Positions 42,313 to 51,715 of a DNA stretch of 64,000 bases are shown one piece after another (positions within the stretch are counted from its first letter, which is position 1; each line of letters begins with the position of its first letter). Origin of the DNA: VXYL01 sp965116345 (lineage in GTDB: Bacteria > Pseudomonadota > Gammaproteobacteria > Pseudomonadales > Azotimanducaceae); assembly GCA_965116345.1 (NCBI GenBank), contig OZ220680.1, positions 3,410,001-3,474,000 of the forward strand. The letters run 5' to 3'. The notes beneath the pieces are model-generated. The model did not search any database. It was not told the DNA's origin and saw only the letters and a list, made by a program, of their open reading frames with translations. Position numbers and translations under genes: made by a program.

Positions 42313-43401
42313 ATGAAAATCACCAACGTCAAGGTGGACGTGTTCGGCTGGCACGTCGAGCGCTGGCGAGTCGGCGCGGGCATGTCCTTCGGTGGCCCGC
42401 GCAAACTCGGCGTGGTCACCGTCGAGACGGACGAGGGAATCTCCGGCCACGCCTTCCTGGGCGGTCCCGACTACCACGCCCAGCCCCTGATCGACATGGT
42501 CAAGCCGCGCCTGATGGGCCGCGATCCCCAAGACATCGGGCGTATCTGGGCGGAGCTGTGGCGCATGAACCGGGGCGTCTCGCACGGCGTCATCGGCGCC
42601 GCCGACATCTGCCTGTGGGACATCAACGGCAAGATCGCCGGCCAGCCCATTCACCGGCTGCTCGGCACCTGCAAGGAGTCGGTACCGGTGTATTCAAGCA
42701 CCGCGTACTGGGAGACCCCGGAGGAATACCAGGAGGAGGCGCTGCGCTTCAAGGAGGCGGGCTGGACCGCCCACAAGATCCACCCCCACTCGGATCCGGC
42801 GGCGGACATCGTGATCTCCCAGGCCGTGCGCGAGGCGGTCGGCGACGACATGAAGCTGATGCTCGACTCGATGTGGGCCTACGGCTACGAGGACGCGATG
42901 CGGGTCGGCCGCGCCATCGAGGAACTCGACTACTACTGGTACGAGGATCCGCTGGTGGAGGAGGACCTGTACAGCTACGTCAAGCTCCACCAGAAGCTCG
43001 ACATCCCGATCATGGCCACCGAGTTCGCGCCGGGCCGCTACTACGGCATGACCCAGTGGATCACCCAGTACGCCACCGACATCCTGCGCGGCGACGTCGC
43101 CCTCACCGGCGGCATCACGCCGCTCGTGCGGCTCTGCCACCTGGCCGAGGGCTTCAAGATGAAGTGCGAGATCCACCACGGCGGCAACTCGCTCAACAAC
43201 GTCGCCAACCTGCACGTCACCATGGCGGTGCCGAACTGCGAGTTCTACGAGTACTTCCCGTGCACCGGCGCCAATGTGTACGGCCTCACCGAGGACATCG
43301 ACATGACCGGTGGCGTCGTGCATGCGCCGACGGGTCCTGGACTCGGCTACGAAATCGACTGGGACCTGCTGTACCGCGACAGCCTCGGTACGGTGGAGTA
43401 G
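42313..43401 (+). CDS. Enolase-superfamily (mandelate racemase/muconate lactonizing) protein
   Basis: The 362-residue protein has the N-terminal capping region (KITNVKVDVFGWHVERW) and TIM barrel of the superfamily. The Mg ligands are visible in MLDSMWAYG (Asp), WYEDPLVEE (Glu) and MATEFAPG (Glu). The catalytic pair reads HKIHPH, so KxH replaces the common KxK, and IHHGGNSLN is the later His region. Family members abstract the alpha proton of a carboxylate, for example in sugar acid dehydratases. Substrate is open. It is in an operon with an SDR and a PhyH gene. Confidence 0.9.
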   Translation: MKITNVKVDVFGWHVERWRVGAGMSFGGPRKLGVVTVETDEGISGHAFLGGPDYHAQPLIDMVKPRLMGRDPQDIGRIWAELWRMNRGVSHGVIGAADICLWDINGKIAGQPIHRLLGTCKESVPVYSSTAYWETPEEYQEEALRFKEAGWTAHKIHPHSDPAADIVISQAVREAVGDDMKLMLDSMWAYGYEDAMRVGRAIEELDYYWYEDPLVEEDLYSYVKLHQKLDIPIMATEFAPGRYYGMTQWITQYATDILRGDVALTGGITPLVRLCHLAEGFKMKCEIHHGGNSLNNVANLHVTMAVPNCEFYEYFPCTGANVYGLTEDIDMTGGVVHAPTGPGLGYEIDWDLLYRDSLGTVE

Positions 43402-43408
43402 GGTCGGA

Positions 43409-44548
43409 ATGGCGCAAGACCGGAGTTCGTCCACATCGGGCAGCCTGCCGACCGTCGCGGATGGCGACGAAGCCTTGGCGCGGTTGCGCGAGGAGAATGC
43501 CCGTCTGGGCGCCGAACTCGCCCAACTGCGCCGCTATCGCGACGGCGCGTCGGAAGAGGCTTCTTGGGATGCCGAGATGCGCCGGGGCATCGTCTACTCC
43601 GACGGCAGCTCGTCGACCAGTTCGCTGTCCGCCGGACGGCTCCTGGCGCAGCTTTCGGGCATCTCCAAGGAGCGCATGAAGGCCGGGCGGATCCCCGACA
43701 GCAGCGACTTCGACTACCTGCCGCGACCCAGCGGCGACGCCGCCCGGCTTGAGGCCGACTTCGTGCGCTGGGGCTACTGCCTCGTGGCGGACGCCATGTC
43801 CCCCGATCAGGTCCGTGCCCAGGTCGACCGGCTGACGGACCAGGCGGAGGCGGAACGCCAGCTCGACGCCGGCATCATGACGAGCCGCAACGAACGCGCG
43901 CAACTGGTCAACAATCTGGTGTTGAAGGGTGCCGTATTCCGCGACGCGGTGGAGTTCAAGGAGTCTGCGGCACAAAGAGGGCCACTGGTCGACGAATTGC
44001 TGACCAAGGTGATGGGCAAGGGCTTCGGCCTAGGGTGTGCTCACGGCTCCATCGTCCACCAGGGCGGCGGGTTGCAGGAACTGCACATCGACCAGGGTGG
44101 CATGCCCATGCCGTATCCGCCGTTCCCGTTCGGCTCCCTCATCATCTGGTGCTACACCGAGTTCAACCTGGCGGCGGGAAGCACTTACCTGGTACCGGGT
44201 TCACACCGCACCGCGAACGGTGCGACGAGCTTCCACGACGGCGCCGACCTGCTCCGCCTCGTCGAAGGCGAGCCCGGGATGGTCGCCGTCTGCGCGCCGC
44301 CGGGAACCTGCATCCTGACCGATACGCGCATCCTCCACTGCGGCGGTCGGCGCACCGCTCCTGGCACCCGCTACGCCATGCGCTGCCACTACAACCGGCA
44401 CTTCATGCGCGCCCTGCACGAACAGTCGACGGCCAACGTCCACGTGCCGGACGACGTCTACGAGGTGCTCTCCCCCCGGCTCAAGCAGATGATGGGCATC
44501 ACGGTCAACAACCACGAACCCATCGGCGAACTTTCGGCCAAGGACTGA
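43409..44548 (+). CDS. PhyH-type dioxygenase with N-terminal coiled coil
   Basis: This protein has 379 residues. Residues about 18-50 form a predicted coiled coil (DEALARLREENARLGAELAQ), unusual for the family. The oxygenase core holds LQELHIDQGGM (HxD), a distal His in TRILHCGGRR and a later Arg in GTRYAMRC. It should be an Fe(II)/2-oxoglutarate oxygenase that self-associates through the coiled coil. It starts seven bases after the enolase-superfamily stop, so it is cotranscribed, and it probably hydroxylates a product or substrate of that operon. It ends 7 bp from a converging hydrolase gene. Confidence 0.88.
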   Translation: MAQDRSSSTSGSLPTVADGDEALARLREENARLGAELAQLRRYRDGASEEASWDAEMRRGIVYSDGSSSTSSLSAGRLLAQLSGISKERMKAGRIPDSSDFDYLPRPSGDAARLEADFVRWGYCLVADAMSPDQVRAQVDRLTDQAEAERQLDAGIMTSRNERAQLVNNLVLKGAVFRDAVEFKESAAQRGPLVDELLTKVMGKGFGLGCAHGSIVHQGGGLQELHIDQGGMPMPYPPFPFGSLIIWCYTEFNLAAGSTYLVPGSHRTANGATSFHDGADLLRLVEGEPGMVAVCAPPGTCILTDTRILHCGGRRTAPGTRYAMRCHYNRHFMRALHEQSTANVHVPDDVYEVLSPRLKQMMGITVNNHEPIGELSAKD

Positions 44549-44555
44549 CCCGCAC

Positions 44556-45809
44556 TCAAACCAACGCCTGGTACACCAACCGCTGGAAGTCCTCCTGGTA
44601 GGTGTTGTTCGGCATCATGCCCGCTGACAGCACCTGGGTCAGGCAGACGCCGATCAGCTCCTCCGCCGGGTCGGCGAAGTACGTCGTGCCGGCGGCGCCG
44701 CCCCAGCCGTAGGTGCCGACGGAGCGGATCAGCGGCACCCGGCCTCGGCCGTGGTACATGGCGACCCCGAGGCCCCAGTGGAAGCCTGGCCCGGTCATGG
44801 GAATGAGCATGTCGCCGGTGTGGTTGCCGATCATCATGTCGACGGTCTTGCGACCGAGAATCCGCACGCCGTCGAGTTCGCCGCCGTTCAACAGCATCTG
44901 GCCAAATCGGGCGTAGTCGCCGGCGGTGGACAGCACGCCGCCCATGTCGCCGCCCGCCGAGAACTCGGTCTTGGGACCGACCACCTTCTCGCTGGTGGCC
45001 GCCTTCTCGACGGCCACCAGGCGGATTTCGCCGTCGACCTCCCGGGGCGCGTAGTTGGCACCCAAGCGGTGGGTGGCGTCGTCGGCAACGTAGTGGTCGG
45101 TGTCCTTCATGCCGAGTGGCTCGAAGATGCTCTCGCGGAAGAATTCGTCGAGGCGTTGTCCGCTCGCCTCCTCCAATACGGCAGTGAGTATCGGGTAGCC
45201 GACGTGGTAACCGAATCGGCTGCCCGGCTGGGCGGCCAGCGGCAACTCGGCCAACGCGCGGACCCTTTCGCGGTTGTTCGGCCTCGGCGCGTCGCCGTCT
45301 TCCTCGCTGCGGATCCAGCCGAGGGTGGTCAGGGCCTCGCGGTACTGCTGGCGGTAGAAATGCGGCATGGTGCCGGGATTGGCGAGACCCGTGGTGTTGG
45401 TGAGGCAGTCGCGGATGCTGATTCCGCGCCGTGCCCGCTCGGTCATCATCGGTTCGTCGGCGCGCTGGACCCGTTGATCGGCGAACTCCGGCAGGAACTT
45501 GGACACCGGATCGTCGGGGGTCAGCACGCCGCGTTCGTAGAGCACCATGGTCGCCGCGCCGGCGATGGGCTTGGTGTTGGAATACATGCGGAACAGGGTG
45601 TCGAGACCCGCGGGCGCATCGTCGTCGAGGTCGAGGAGCCCGCACGCGTGTTGGTGGACGATCTGGCCCCGTCGCGCCACCAGGGTGACGAGGTTGGGTA
45701 CGCGGCCGTCGTCGACGAACGCCTGCATGGCAGGAGCGATCCGCGCGAGGCGCTCCGGGTCGAAGCCGAGCGCACTCGGGTCGCCTTGGGGTAGGGGGGA
45801 TTCGGACAT
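44556..45809 (-). CDS. Serine hydrolase, beta-lactamase/class C-like
   Basis: This 417-residue enzyme has the SxxK nucleophile in MYSNTKPIAG, a Tyr pair in GYHVGYPILTAV that fits the YxN-like position, and the late YGWGGAAGTTYF region in the place of KTG. LSTAGDYARFGQMLL is typical of the EstB/beta-lactamase-related esterase group. No signal sequence is visible, so it is probably cytoplasmic. Substrate (ester, amide or lactone) is unknown. It converges with the PhyH operon and diverges from the Uma2 gene. Confidence 0.9.
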   Translation of the reverse strand: MSESPLPQGDPSALGFDPERLARIAPAMQAFVDDGRVPNLVTLVARRGQIVHQHACGLLDLDDDAPAGLDTLFRMYSNTKPIAGAATMVLYERGVLTPDDPVSKFLPEFADQRVQRADEPMMTERARRGISIRDCLTNTTGLANPGTMPHFYRQQYREALTTLGWIRSEEDGDAPRPNNRERVRALAELPLAAQPGSRFGYHVGYPILTAVLEEASGQRLDEFFRESIFEPLGMKDTDHYVADDATHRLGANYAPREVDGEIRLVAVEKAATSEKVVGPKTEFSAGGDMGGVLSTAGDYARFGQMLLNGGELDGVRILGRKTVDMMIGNHTGDMLIPMTGPGFHWGLGVAMYHGRGRVPLIRSVGTYGWGGAAGTTYFADPAEELIGVCLTQVLSAGMMPNNTYQEDFQRLVYQALV

Positions 45810-46081
45810 TCCGGTCCTCGTTTGACACTACGCAAGCGACACATTGTCGCAGGTTGGCGGCTGAGAGTCCGAGGTCGAGACGCCCCGAGCGCCTGCGTTT
45901 GCGATTGGCATGCGGGCAACCCACGGCAATCCCCGCTCCCGCGGGACGATCTCCCACAAGTCCCGTGGCTGATCTCGCTAACGCCCTGGCTCTGTCTTGG
46001 CGGACCATCTCTTCGCTGTCGGGCGCTGCCCGCAACGGCTGGCCCGCAACGGTTCGAGAGTCGATTTCATGGTATTTTCCG

Positions 46082-46813
46082 ATGATGCAGCACAGCACCC
46101 AGTCACCGAGTCCGTCCGCGGAGAAGGCCCGGTCGCCGCCGCTATCGGTCGTGCACTCCGACGCCCTCTATCGGCCCGTTCCACCCGTCGAATATGACGA
46201 TGAAGGCTATCCGGGACCGGACGGCCACGTGACCGAGAGCACGCGTCATTGGGCGGCGGCGATCTACACGTACGACGCGCTTCGGATCTGGTTCAAGGAC
46301 CAGCCGGACACGCTGGTCGCGGGCGACCTTATGGTGCTCTTCGAGGAAGGTAACCGCGAGGCGGCGTTGGCGCCGGACGTGATGGTCGTGTTCGGCGCGG
46401 GCACTGATCACCGGTCGTCCTACAAGGTCTGGCAGGAGGGGGACCGGATGCCCGCCTTCGTGTTGGAGGTCCTGTCGACGAGCACTTGGCGCAAGGACGT
46501 CCGGGTCGAGCCCGCGCTCTACGCTGCGCTGGGGGTCCGCGAGTTGTGGTTGTTCGAGCCGGTGGGAGTGTATCTGGCCGGGTACCGGCTCGACGGGGAC
46601 AGCTACGAGGCCATCCGACCCCTGACGGATGGTGGTCTGCCCAGCAGGGTGCTGGGACTCGACGTCCTGGTGCACGATGGTGAATTGCGATTCCGCAGCC
46701 CGGCGACCGGGGAGACTCTGCCGTCGCATGACGAGGCCGTGGCCAAGGCCGTGCAGGCGGAGAGACGGATTGCCGAGTTGGAGGCGCTGCTTGCCCGACC
46801 GGGCGCCTCCTGA
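46082..46813 (+). CDS. Uma2-family (DUF820) PD-(D/E)xK-like protein
   Basis: This 243-residue Uma2-family protein has a core APDVMVVFGAG and FVLEVLSTSTWRKDV, the D...ExL pattern of this PD-(D/E)xK nuclease-like family, and then LYAALGVRELWLF. Acidic ligands are in place. These proteins are common in cyanobacteria and scattered elsewhere, and their function is unproven. The C-terminal 40 residues form a helix (AVAKAVQAERRIAELEALL) that may self-associate. The ATG at 46082 is followed by a second at 46085; no strong ribosome site is visible. Confidence 0.82.
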   Translation: MMQHSTQSPSPSAEKARSPPLSVVHSDALYRPVPPVEYDDEGYPGPDGHVTESTRHWAAAIYTYDALRIWFKDQPDTLVAGDLMVLFEEGNREAALAPDVMVVFGAGTDHRSSYKVWQEGDRMPAFVLEVLSTSTWRKDVRVEPALYAALGVRELWLFEPVGVYLAGYRLDGDSYEAIRPLTDGGLPSRVLGLDVLVHDGELRFRSPATGETLPSHDEAVAKAVQAERRIAELEALLARPGAS

Positions 46814-46837
46814 GTTGGTTCGCGCGCTTGGTGGCCC

Positions 46838-48031
46838 CTACTCGAACGATCTTTCTACCGGGTGCCTCCACTTGCCCGGCGTCACCGCTCGGACCTGCAC
46901 TTCACTGCACCCGGTGAACCCGGCGTAGTCGACCACCGCCGCGGCGAACGCGGGGAGGAATACGTCGGGCATTTCCCCTTCTAGGAACAACGCCTTGATC
47001 TCGAAGCGTCCTTCCGCACGGTGCGCCTTGCAGTCCATGCGCCCGACCAAGTGGTCGCGGAACAGGACCGGCAGGGCGAAGTAGCCGTAGCGGCGTTTGG
47101 CCTCGGGTACGTAGCACTCGATCGTGTAGTCGAAGCCGAACACGTCCAGGGCACGCTGGCGCTGGATCACCACGTTGTCGAAGGGCGACAGGATGCGCAC
47201 CTTGTCCGGAAACCGCCTGGGTGCCTGGTCGAAGACGCCTGGCAGGGCGTAGATGCGTTCGCCTGCCTCCGTGCGGCGTTCGATCAACTCGCCAGCGGCC
47301 GTTTGGTCCGCCAACCGACTGCGGACGGCGGCGCGCACTTTCGCGTCGCGGCGCAGATAGTTGACCGTCCTCGCAGTGGCGAAGCCGTGGGCGCGCAGGG
47401 TCGCGGCGATGAGATGGTCGACGTATTCCTCGAGCCCTGGCTCGCGGGTGTCGATATCGGCGGGCAGGAATCGCTCGGTGAGTTCGTAGCGCTTCTGGAA
47501 CCCCTGCCGTTCGATGCTCGTCAGTTCGCCTTCCATGAAGAGATTCTCGAGCGCTCGCTTGGCCGGCTTCCAGTCCCACCAGCCGCTTTGCCGCGGCCGC
47601 GGGTTCTCGAAGTCGCGCGCGAACAGCGGCCCTTCGGCGCGGATCCGATCCAGCACCCAGGCCTTGACGCGCGGCTCCTGGCGGCGGTGCCACCAGCCCC
47701 ACTCGCTCTTCGCGACGCCGCGCATCATCGGCAGCACGAAGCGGTAGTCGCGCATCGGCAGGTAGGAGGCGGCGTGGCTCCAGTATTCGAATGCGCGCCG
47801 CGCCGCGACGAGTCGGTTAGGCATCGACTCGTCGTAGCGGGACACCCGGTTGAAGAGGATGTGGTGGTGGGCCCGCGCGACCACGGAGATGGTGTCGATC
47901 TGCGCGTGGCCGAGTTGCGCGAGGGCCTTCTCGGCACCGGCGAGTCCCGAGCCGAGTCTGCGTTTGCCGGCAAGCCCCTGGTGCGCGAGCGCCAGACTCC
48001 GCAACCGCCTTGGTGACACCGGTGCGTTCAA
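46838..48031 (-). CDS. ycaQ: YcaQ-like winged-helix DNA glycosylase family protein
   Basis: The 397-residue protein belongs to the YcaQ/AlkX family of winged-helix DNA glycosylases that unhook interstrand crosslinks. The catalytic QxD is in LGHAQIDTISVV. Other features are ARAHHHILFNRV, RAFEYWSHAASYLP, the winged-helix region (KRALENLFMEGELTSIERQ) and the late LSPFDNVVIQRQRAL and YGYFALPVLF. The crosslink target is inferred from the E. coli protein. The start is the ATG at 48031, 22 bp after the enolase-superfamily stop, so it may be the last gene of the GH3 run. Confidence 0.87.
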   Translation of the reverse strand: MNAPVSPRRLRSLALAHQGLAGKRRLGSGLAGAEKALAQLGHAQIDTISVVARAHHHILFNRVSRYDESMPNRLVAARRAFEYWSHAASYLPMRDYRFVLPMMRGVAKSEWGWWHRRQEPRVKAWVLDRIRAEGPLFARDFENPRPRQSGWWDWKPAKRALENLFMEGELTSIERQGFQKRYELTERFLPADIDTREPGLEEYVDHLIAATLRAHGFATARTVNYLRRDAKVRAAVRSRLADQTAAGELIERRTEAGERIYALPGVFDQAPRRFPDKVRILSPFDNVVIQRQRALDVFGFDYTIECYVPEAKRRYGYFALPVLFRDHLVGRMDCKAHRAEGRFEIKALFLEGEMPDVFLPAFAAAVVDYAGFTGCSEVQVRAVTPGKWRHPVERSFE

Positions 48032-48053
48032 GGTTGGCGCCTGATTGGACGAT

Positions 48054-49169
48054 TCACTCGCAACTCCCCGATGATCCCTCGAGATCGGTGGTCGTGATCG
48101 ACAGGGCGAAGCCGTTGCCGGTCGGGACCGTCGCTGAAGCCAATACGCCGCCGGCCCCGAACATCAGGCTCGGCCTAGTGAGGTCGCGGCGCAGCAGGTG
48201 GGTGCCGAAAGCGCCTTCGGCGGCAACGAGATGGGTGCGAATCGCGTGCATGACGGGTAGCGCCGCGCGGGTCAGGATGCTCGTCTCGCCGACCTGACAG
48301 CCAACGACGATGCCGATTCCGCGCCCCGCCGCCCGCTCCGCCAACTCCAGCGAACGCAGGATGCCGCCCATCTTCGACACCCGCAGGTTGACGATCCAGC
48401 GCTCCGCGTCGTCGAGCGCGTCGAGCTGCTCGGCGCGCAGCAGGCTCTCGTCCAGTACGATCCGCAACCCGCAAGCCTCGCCCACGGCACGGAAGCCATC
48501 GAGGTCGCCCGCCGCCAGGGGCTCTTCGACGGCGAACGGGTTTCCGGGGAGGGCCGACAGGTGGCGTATGCACTCGTCCGCCGACGTCCACAGGTTGTTG
48601 GCGTCGAGGCGGACCCGGGTGGCCGTTCCCGCGAGTGCCGTGAGCTTGCGTCGATCACGCCCCGGATCGCCCGACACCTTGACCTTGAAGTCCGTGAAGG
48701 CCCGGCGGCGATAGCGCCCGAGTTGCCAGAGGTAGGCGAGGTGAGGCGCGTCGCCAAGGACCGCCGAGTAGACGAATCCGCCTTGCAGCCTCGGTAGGCC
48801 AAGCAGTTCTTCGGCGGAGTGCCCGGCGAGGCGTCCGAAGAGGTCGATGACGGCCGTCTCGATGGCACAGAAGGCGGCCGGGTTGCGGTCGATGACTTCG
48901 CGGTGGGTCGCGATCCAGGCGCGCAGACTCGGCACATCGTCGACCTCGGCCATGATCGCGTCGGCGTGGGTCTCGATGAAGTCGCGGGCGCCGCGCACGG
49001 TCTCACCTGTGACGTATTCCCTCGGACATCCCTCGCCGTATCCCGTCTGGCCCGCACCGTGGGCCGCGACGATGACGTTCTCGGCCCGGGAGCGAGTGGC
49101 GGAAGCGTGCCGGAACACCACCTTGAACGGCACGGGAAAGGCGAACGTGCGGACTTGCTCGATCCGCAT
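48054..49169 (-). CDS. Enolase-superfamily protein, epimerase/cycloisomerase type
   Basis: This 371-residue protein has the KxK pair in DFKVKVSGD, Asp in VRLDANNLW, Glu in FAVEEPLA, a further Asp in IVLDESLL and the Lys in LRVSKMGG of the muconate-cycloisomerase/dipeptide-epimerase/OSBS group. The C-terminal GCQVGETSILTRAALP region resembles the epimerase-like GCxxE pattern only loosely. It starts one base after the GH3 stop, so both are made together. An epimerase acting on an amino-acid conjugate made by GH3 is an attractive but unproven reading. Confidence 0.86.
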   Translation of the reverse strand: MRIEQVRTFAFPVPFKVVFRHASATRSRAENVIVAAHGAGQTGYGEGCPREYVTGETVRGARDFIETHADAIMAEVDDVPSLRAWIATHREVIDRNPAAFCAIETAVIDLFGRLAGHSAEELLGLPRLQGGFVYSAVLGDAPHLAYLWQLGRYRRRAFTDFKVKVSGDPGRDRRKLTALAGTATRVRLDANNLWTSADECIRHLSALPGNPFAVEEPLAAGDLDGFRAVGEACGLRIVLDESLLRAEQLDALDDAERWIVNLRVSKMGGILRSLELAERAAGRGIGIVVGCQVGETSILTRAALPVMHAIRTHLVAAEGAFGTHLLRRDLTRPSLMFGAGGVLASATVPTGNGFALSITTTDLEGSSGSCE

Positions 49170-49170
49170 G

Positions 49171-50790
49171 TCACCCGGCCTTCGACTCGAAGTCGAAGCC
49201 GCATTCGTGTGCGTATTGAAGATGCAGGTACTTGAACTGGGCGTCGCGCTGGCCCTGGGCCACCCGGCTCTCGCGGTAGGCGTCACCACTGCCCGCCGGG
49301 AGCTGGCGGACATCGAGTGGCTTGAGCCTGTCGCTGGCGCGCTTGCCGTCGTACTCGATGTTCGCCTTGCGTAGGCGCGCATCGACCAGCCCCGCAAGGT
49401 CGCCGGCAAGTCCGATGTCGCCAATGGTCTCCAAGTAGAGGGTGTAGCGGGCGGTGTCCTGGTCGGCGAGGACGATGAAGAAGCGGGTGTCGATCCCCAG
49501 GTGCTCCAGGGTCGTGCAGACCGCGGCCAGCACCTGGGTCTCATGGAGCTTCTCGCCCGTGATGCTGGTGACGCCCTTGCCCTTCTGGACGAAGTCGAGG
49601 GTGGGCGTCTCGTTCACCCGGCCGCTGACGCGGACGATGTCGTTCATGTCGTAGCGGTAGAGGCCGTTGGATGTGGTCACGATCACGTAGTAGTCGCGGT
49701 CCGGTTCGAGTTCATCGAGCCCGACGAAGTCGGCACGAGTGGAATTCGCTTCCCAGGCGTCGCGCTCGGCGAACTCGAAGAAGGTGTCGGTGAGCGTCGG
49801 CAGGCACAGGTTCCGCATCGGGTCGACGTTCAGCGAGCCGTGCACTTCGCTCGCCACGTAGCCGAGTTCGATAACCGCGCAATGGGCGGGAATCATCGGC
49901 TTCAACTTGCGTGCGGCAACTCCGCAACTGCCTTGGGTCCACGTGACGAGACCCGCGAGTCGCGGCCAGATGTCGGCGAACGTCAACGCATTGGACCGGT
50001 CGAGGATGTGGCGTAGGCGGCGGGCCTGGGCGGGATTGGCTTTCGACGCCGACTGGCCGTCGGCAACCCGGCGCAGCAGCTCGTCGGCGCGCGCGTTGAC
50101 GAGGTCCAGCAGGCGGATCAGCGTCGAGGAGTTCGGTGTCGCGGCGCAAGTGACGTCGTCGGCGGCGAGACCAAAGGCCGCCATCGCCAGGTAGCGCTCC
50201 TCGTAGTCGTCGATGGACGCGAGCTCCGCCGGCAGCACGTAGCGGGCGCGGAGCAGCCGCGACTGGTTCTGGTAGAGCAGCCCCGATGCCGACCCGTAGG
50301 GCGTGCCGCCGGGCATGTGGCCCTCCACCGCGGCGCCGGTGACGGCGAACATCCGCCCGGCCAGGATCGGCGGGCCTTTCGAAAACGCGTATGCCGCGAG
50401 CCGTTGATGGGCCTGGATGCGCGCGAGGCCCGATTGCGTTACGGGAATGTTCTTCGGTGCCGCGACGGTACCGCTGGTGCGGTTGTAGTACACCGGCGCT
50501 GCCATCGTGAGTCGCGGCTCGCCGGTCAGTTCCTGGGCCTCGATGTCCGCGCGGAGATCCTCGTAGGACTGTACCGGCACTGTCTTGCGGTAGTCGGCCG
50601 GATTGGCGAGCGTCGCGAATCCGTGGCGCTCGCCGAACGACGTCTGGGTGTTGGTGGCGAGTATCTCCCCGAGCACCCTGGCCTGCGCCGCAGCGGGCGT
50701 TCTCGCCGCCTCCAGCAGGCGCGACAGACGCCGGCCGTGCACAACGGCAAGTGCGGCCTTCACCGCGAGATGCATGGCGCTACTCGGCAT
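49171..50790 (-). CDS. GH3-family acyl-adenylating amidosynthetase
   Basis: The 539-residue GH3-family protein is homologous to the plant JAR1/GH3 enzymes, which adenylate a carboxylate and join it to an amino acid. Visible are YYNRTSGTVAAPKNIPVT (the ATP loop), GYVASEVHGSLN, YYVIVTTSNGLYRYDMNDIV (the family motif) and a C-terminal KGVTSITGEKLHETQ, which matches the active-site loop. It sits four bases after the desaturase stop and one base before an enolase-superfamily gene. The acyl and amino substrates in this organism are unknown. Confidence 0.9.
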   Translation of the reverse strand: MPSSAMHLAVKAALAVVHGRRLSRLLEAARTPAAAQARVLGEILATNTQTSFGERHGFATLANPADYRKTVPVQSYEDLRADIEAQELTGEPRLTMAAPVYYNRTSGTVAAPKNIPVTQSGLARIQAHQRLAAYAFSKGPPILAGRMFAVTGAAVEGHMPGGTPYGSASGLLYQNQSRLLRARYVLPAELASIDDYEERYLAMAAFGLAADDVTCAATPNSSTLIRLLDLVNARADELLRRVADGQSASKANPAQARRLRHILDRSNALTFADIWPRLAGLVTWTQGSCGVAARKLKPMIPAHCAVIELGYVASEVHGSLNVDPMRNLCLPTLTDTFFEFAERDAWEANSTRADFVGLDELEPDRDYYVIVTTSNGLYRYDMNDIVRVSGRVNETPTLDFVQKGKGVTSITGEKLHETQVLAAVCTTLEHLGIDTRFFIVLADQDTARYTLYLETIGDIGLAGDLAGLVDARLRKANIEYDGKRASDRLKPLDVRQLPAGSGDAYRESRVAQGQRDAQFKYLHLQYAHECGFDFESKAG

Positions 50791-50794
50791 ACCC

Positions 50795-51715
50795 CTACGG
50801 GGTCGTCCATGTGGAGCCTTGATCGCGCTTGTCCAGTCCCGGTACGAACGGCGTCGTCATCTGCGCGAAAAACCCGTTGGGATAGTCGCGGTTCACCAGC
50901 CCGAGGCGACCGACTTCGCGATCCGCCGGCAGGAATCGCGTGCCGAACAACACGTCCCAGACGATGAGGTTGTTGCCGAAATTGGTGTCCGACTCGACGG
51001 CGAATTCGGAATGGTGCCAGCGATGCAGTTCGGGGCCGCTGACGATGTAGTTGAGCGGTCCCAACCGCACGTCGCAGTTCGAATGCTGGAAGAACCCGTT
51101 GACCGCGTAGAACACGAAGTACGTGGCAAGGACCTCGCTCGAGACCCCGAGCAGAGCGAAGGGCAGGGTGTCCACGGCGAACTGCACCGCCTTCTCGATG
51201 GGATGGAACCGGCCGACATTCAGCCAGTACAAGCGATGTGGCGAGTGGTGCACGGCGTGGCAGCGCCACAGGAAGGTGTAGGTGTGGAACGCCCGATGCA
51301 GCCAATAGCGGAAGAAATCGGCGGCGAGCAGCATCAGGACCGCCTGTGCCGCGACGGGCAGTTCGTGGGGCCAGAGACCGCCCGCGGTCAGACCGGCCGC
51401 GCGCAATTGTCCTGCAAGGAAGATCACCAGTGAGATCGACAGCAGGTACGGCAGGGCCACCTGCACCAACAGCATGAAAGACAGATCGGCACGGACGTCG
51501 CCGACCTTCGGGTGCCATTGAGCACGGTAGGGAAGCTTGAGTTCGTGCACCGTCACCAGCGCCGCGCCGACGAGGCCGGCCACGTAGGACGCGATCACGA
51601 TGTCGAGCCCTGCACCGGCGAGCACGGCGAACAGCCCGAACGCGATGGCGAGCACGCCGGGATAAGAGGCGCGCGCGCAGAGCCACGGCCATCCGGAGTC
51701 AATGATCGCCGGCAA
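50795..51715 (-). CDS. Sterol desaturase/fatty acid hydroxylase family protein
   Basis: This membrane di-iron oxygenase has about 306 residues and four to five hydrophobic helices. The three His clusters of the family are visible: HRAFH, then HAVHH, and HRWHH near the C-terminus. It would hydroxylate or desaturate a lipid or sterol. The start is unclear: no ATG is in frame, so TTG at 51715 is proposed, and the frame is open to TTG at 51820. It leads the run desaturase, GH3, enolase-superfamily, YcaQ, each very close to the next. Its presence near squalene synthesis genes is suggestive, but they are 50 kb apart. Confidence 0.85.
   Translation of the reverse strand: MPAIIDSGWPWLCARASYPGVLAIAFGLFAVLAGAGLDIVIASYVAGLVGAALVTVHELKLPYRAQWHPKVGDVRADLSFMLLVQVALPYLLSISLVIFLAGQLRAAGLTAGGLWPHELPVAAQAVLMLLAADFFRYWLHRAFHTYTFLWRCHAVHHSPHRLYWLNVGRFHPIEKAVQFAVDTLPFALLGVSSEVLATYFVFYAVNGFFQHSNCDVRLGPLNYIVSGPELHRWHHSEFAVESDTNFGNNLIVWDVLFGTRFLPADREVGRLGLVNRDYPNGFFAQMTTPFVPGLDKRDQGSTWTTP

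Noticed and set aside
44556..45809. Serine hydrolase as a beta-lactamase resistance gene
   Set aside because: It lacks a signal peptide and a clear KTG motif and resembles the esterase-type branch.
46082..46813. Uma2 protein as a mobile-element or anti-phage nuclease
   Set aside because: No other defence gene or mobile element is next to it; the family is widespread with unproven function.
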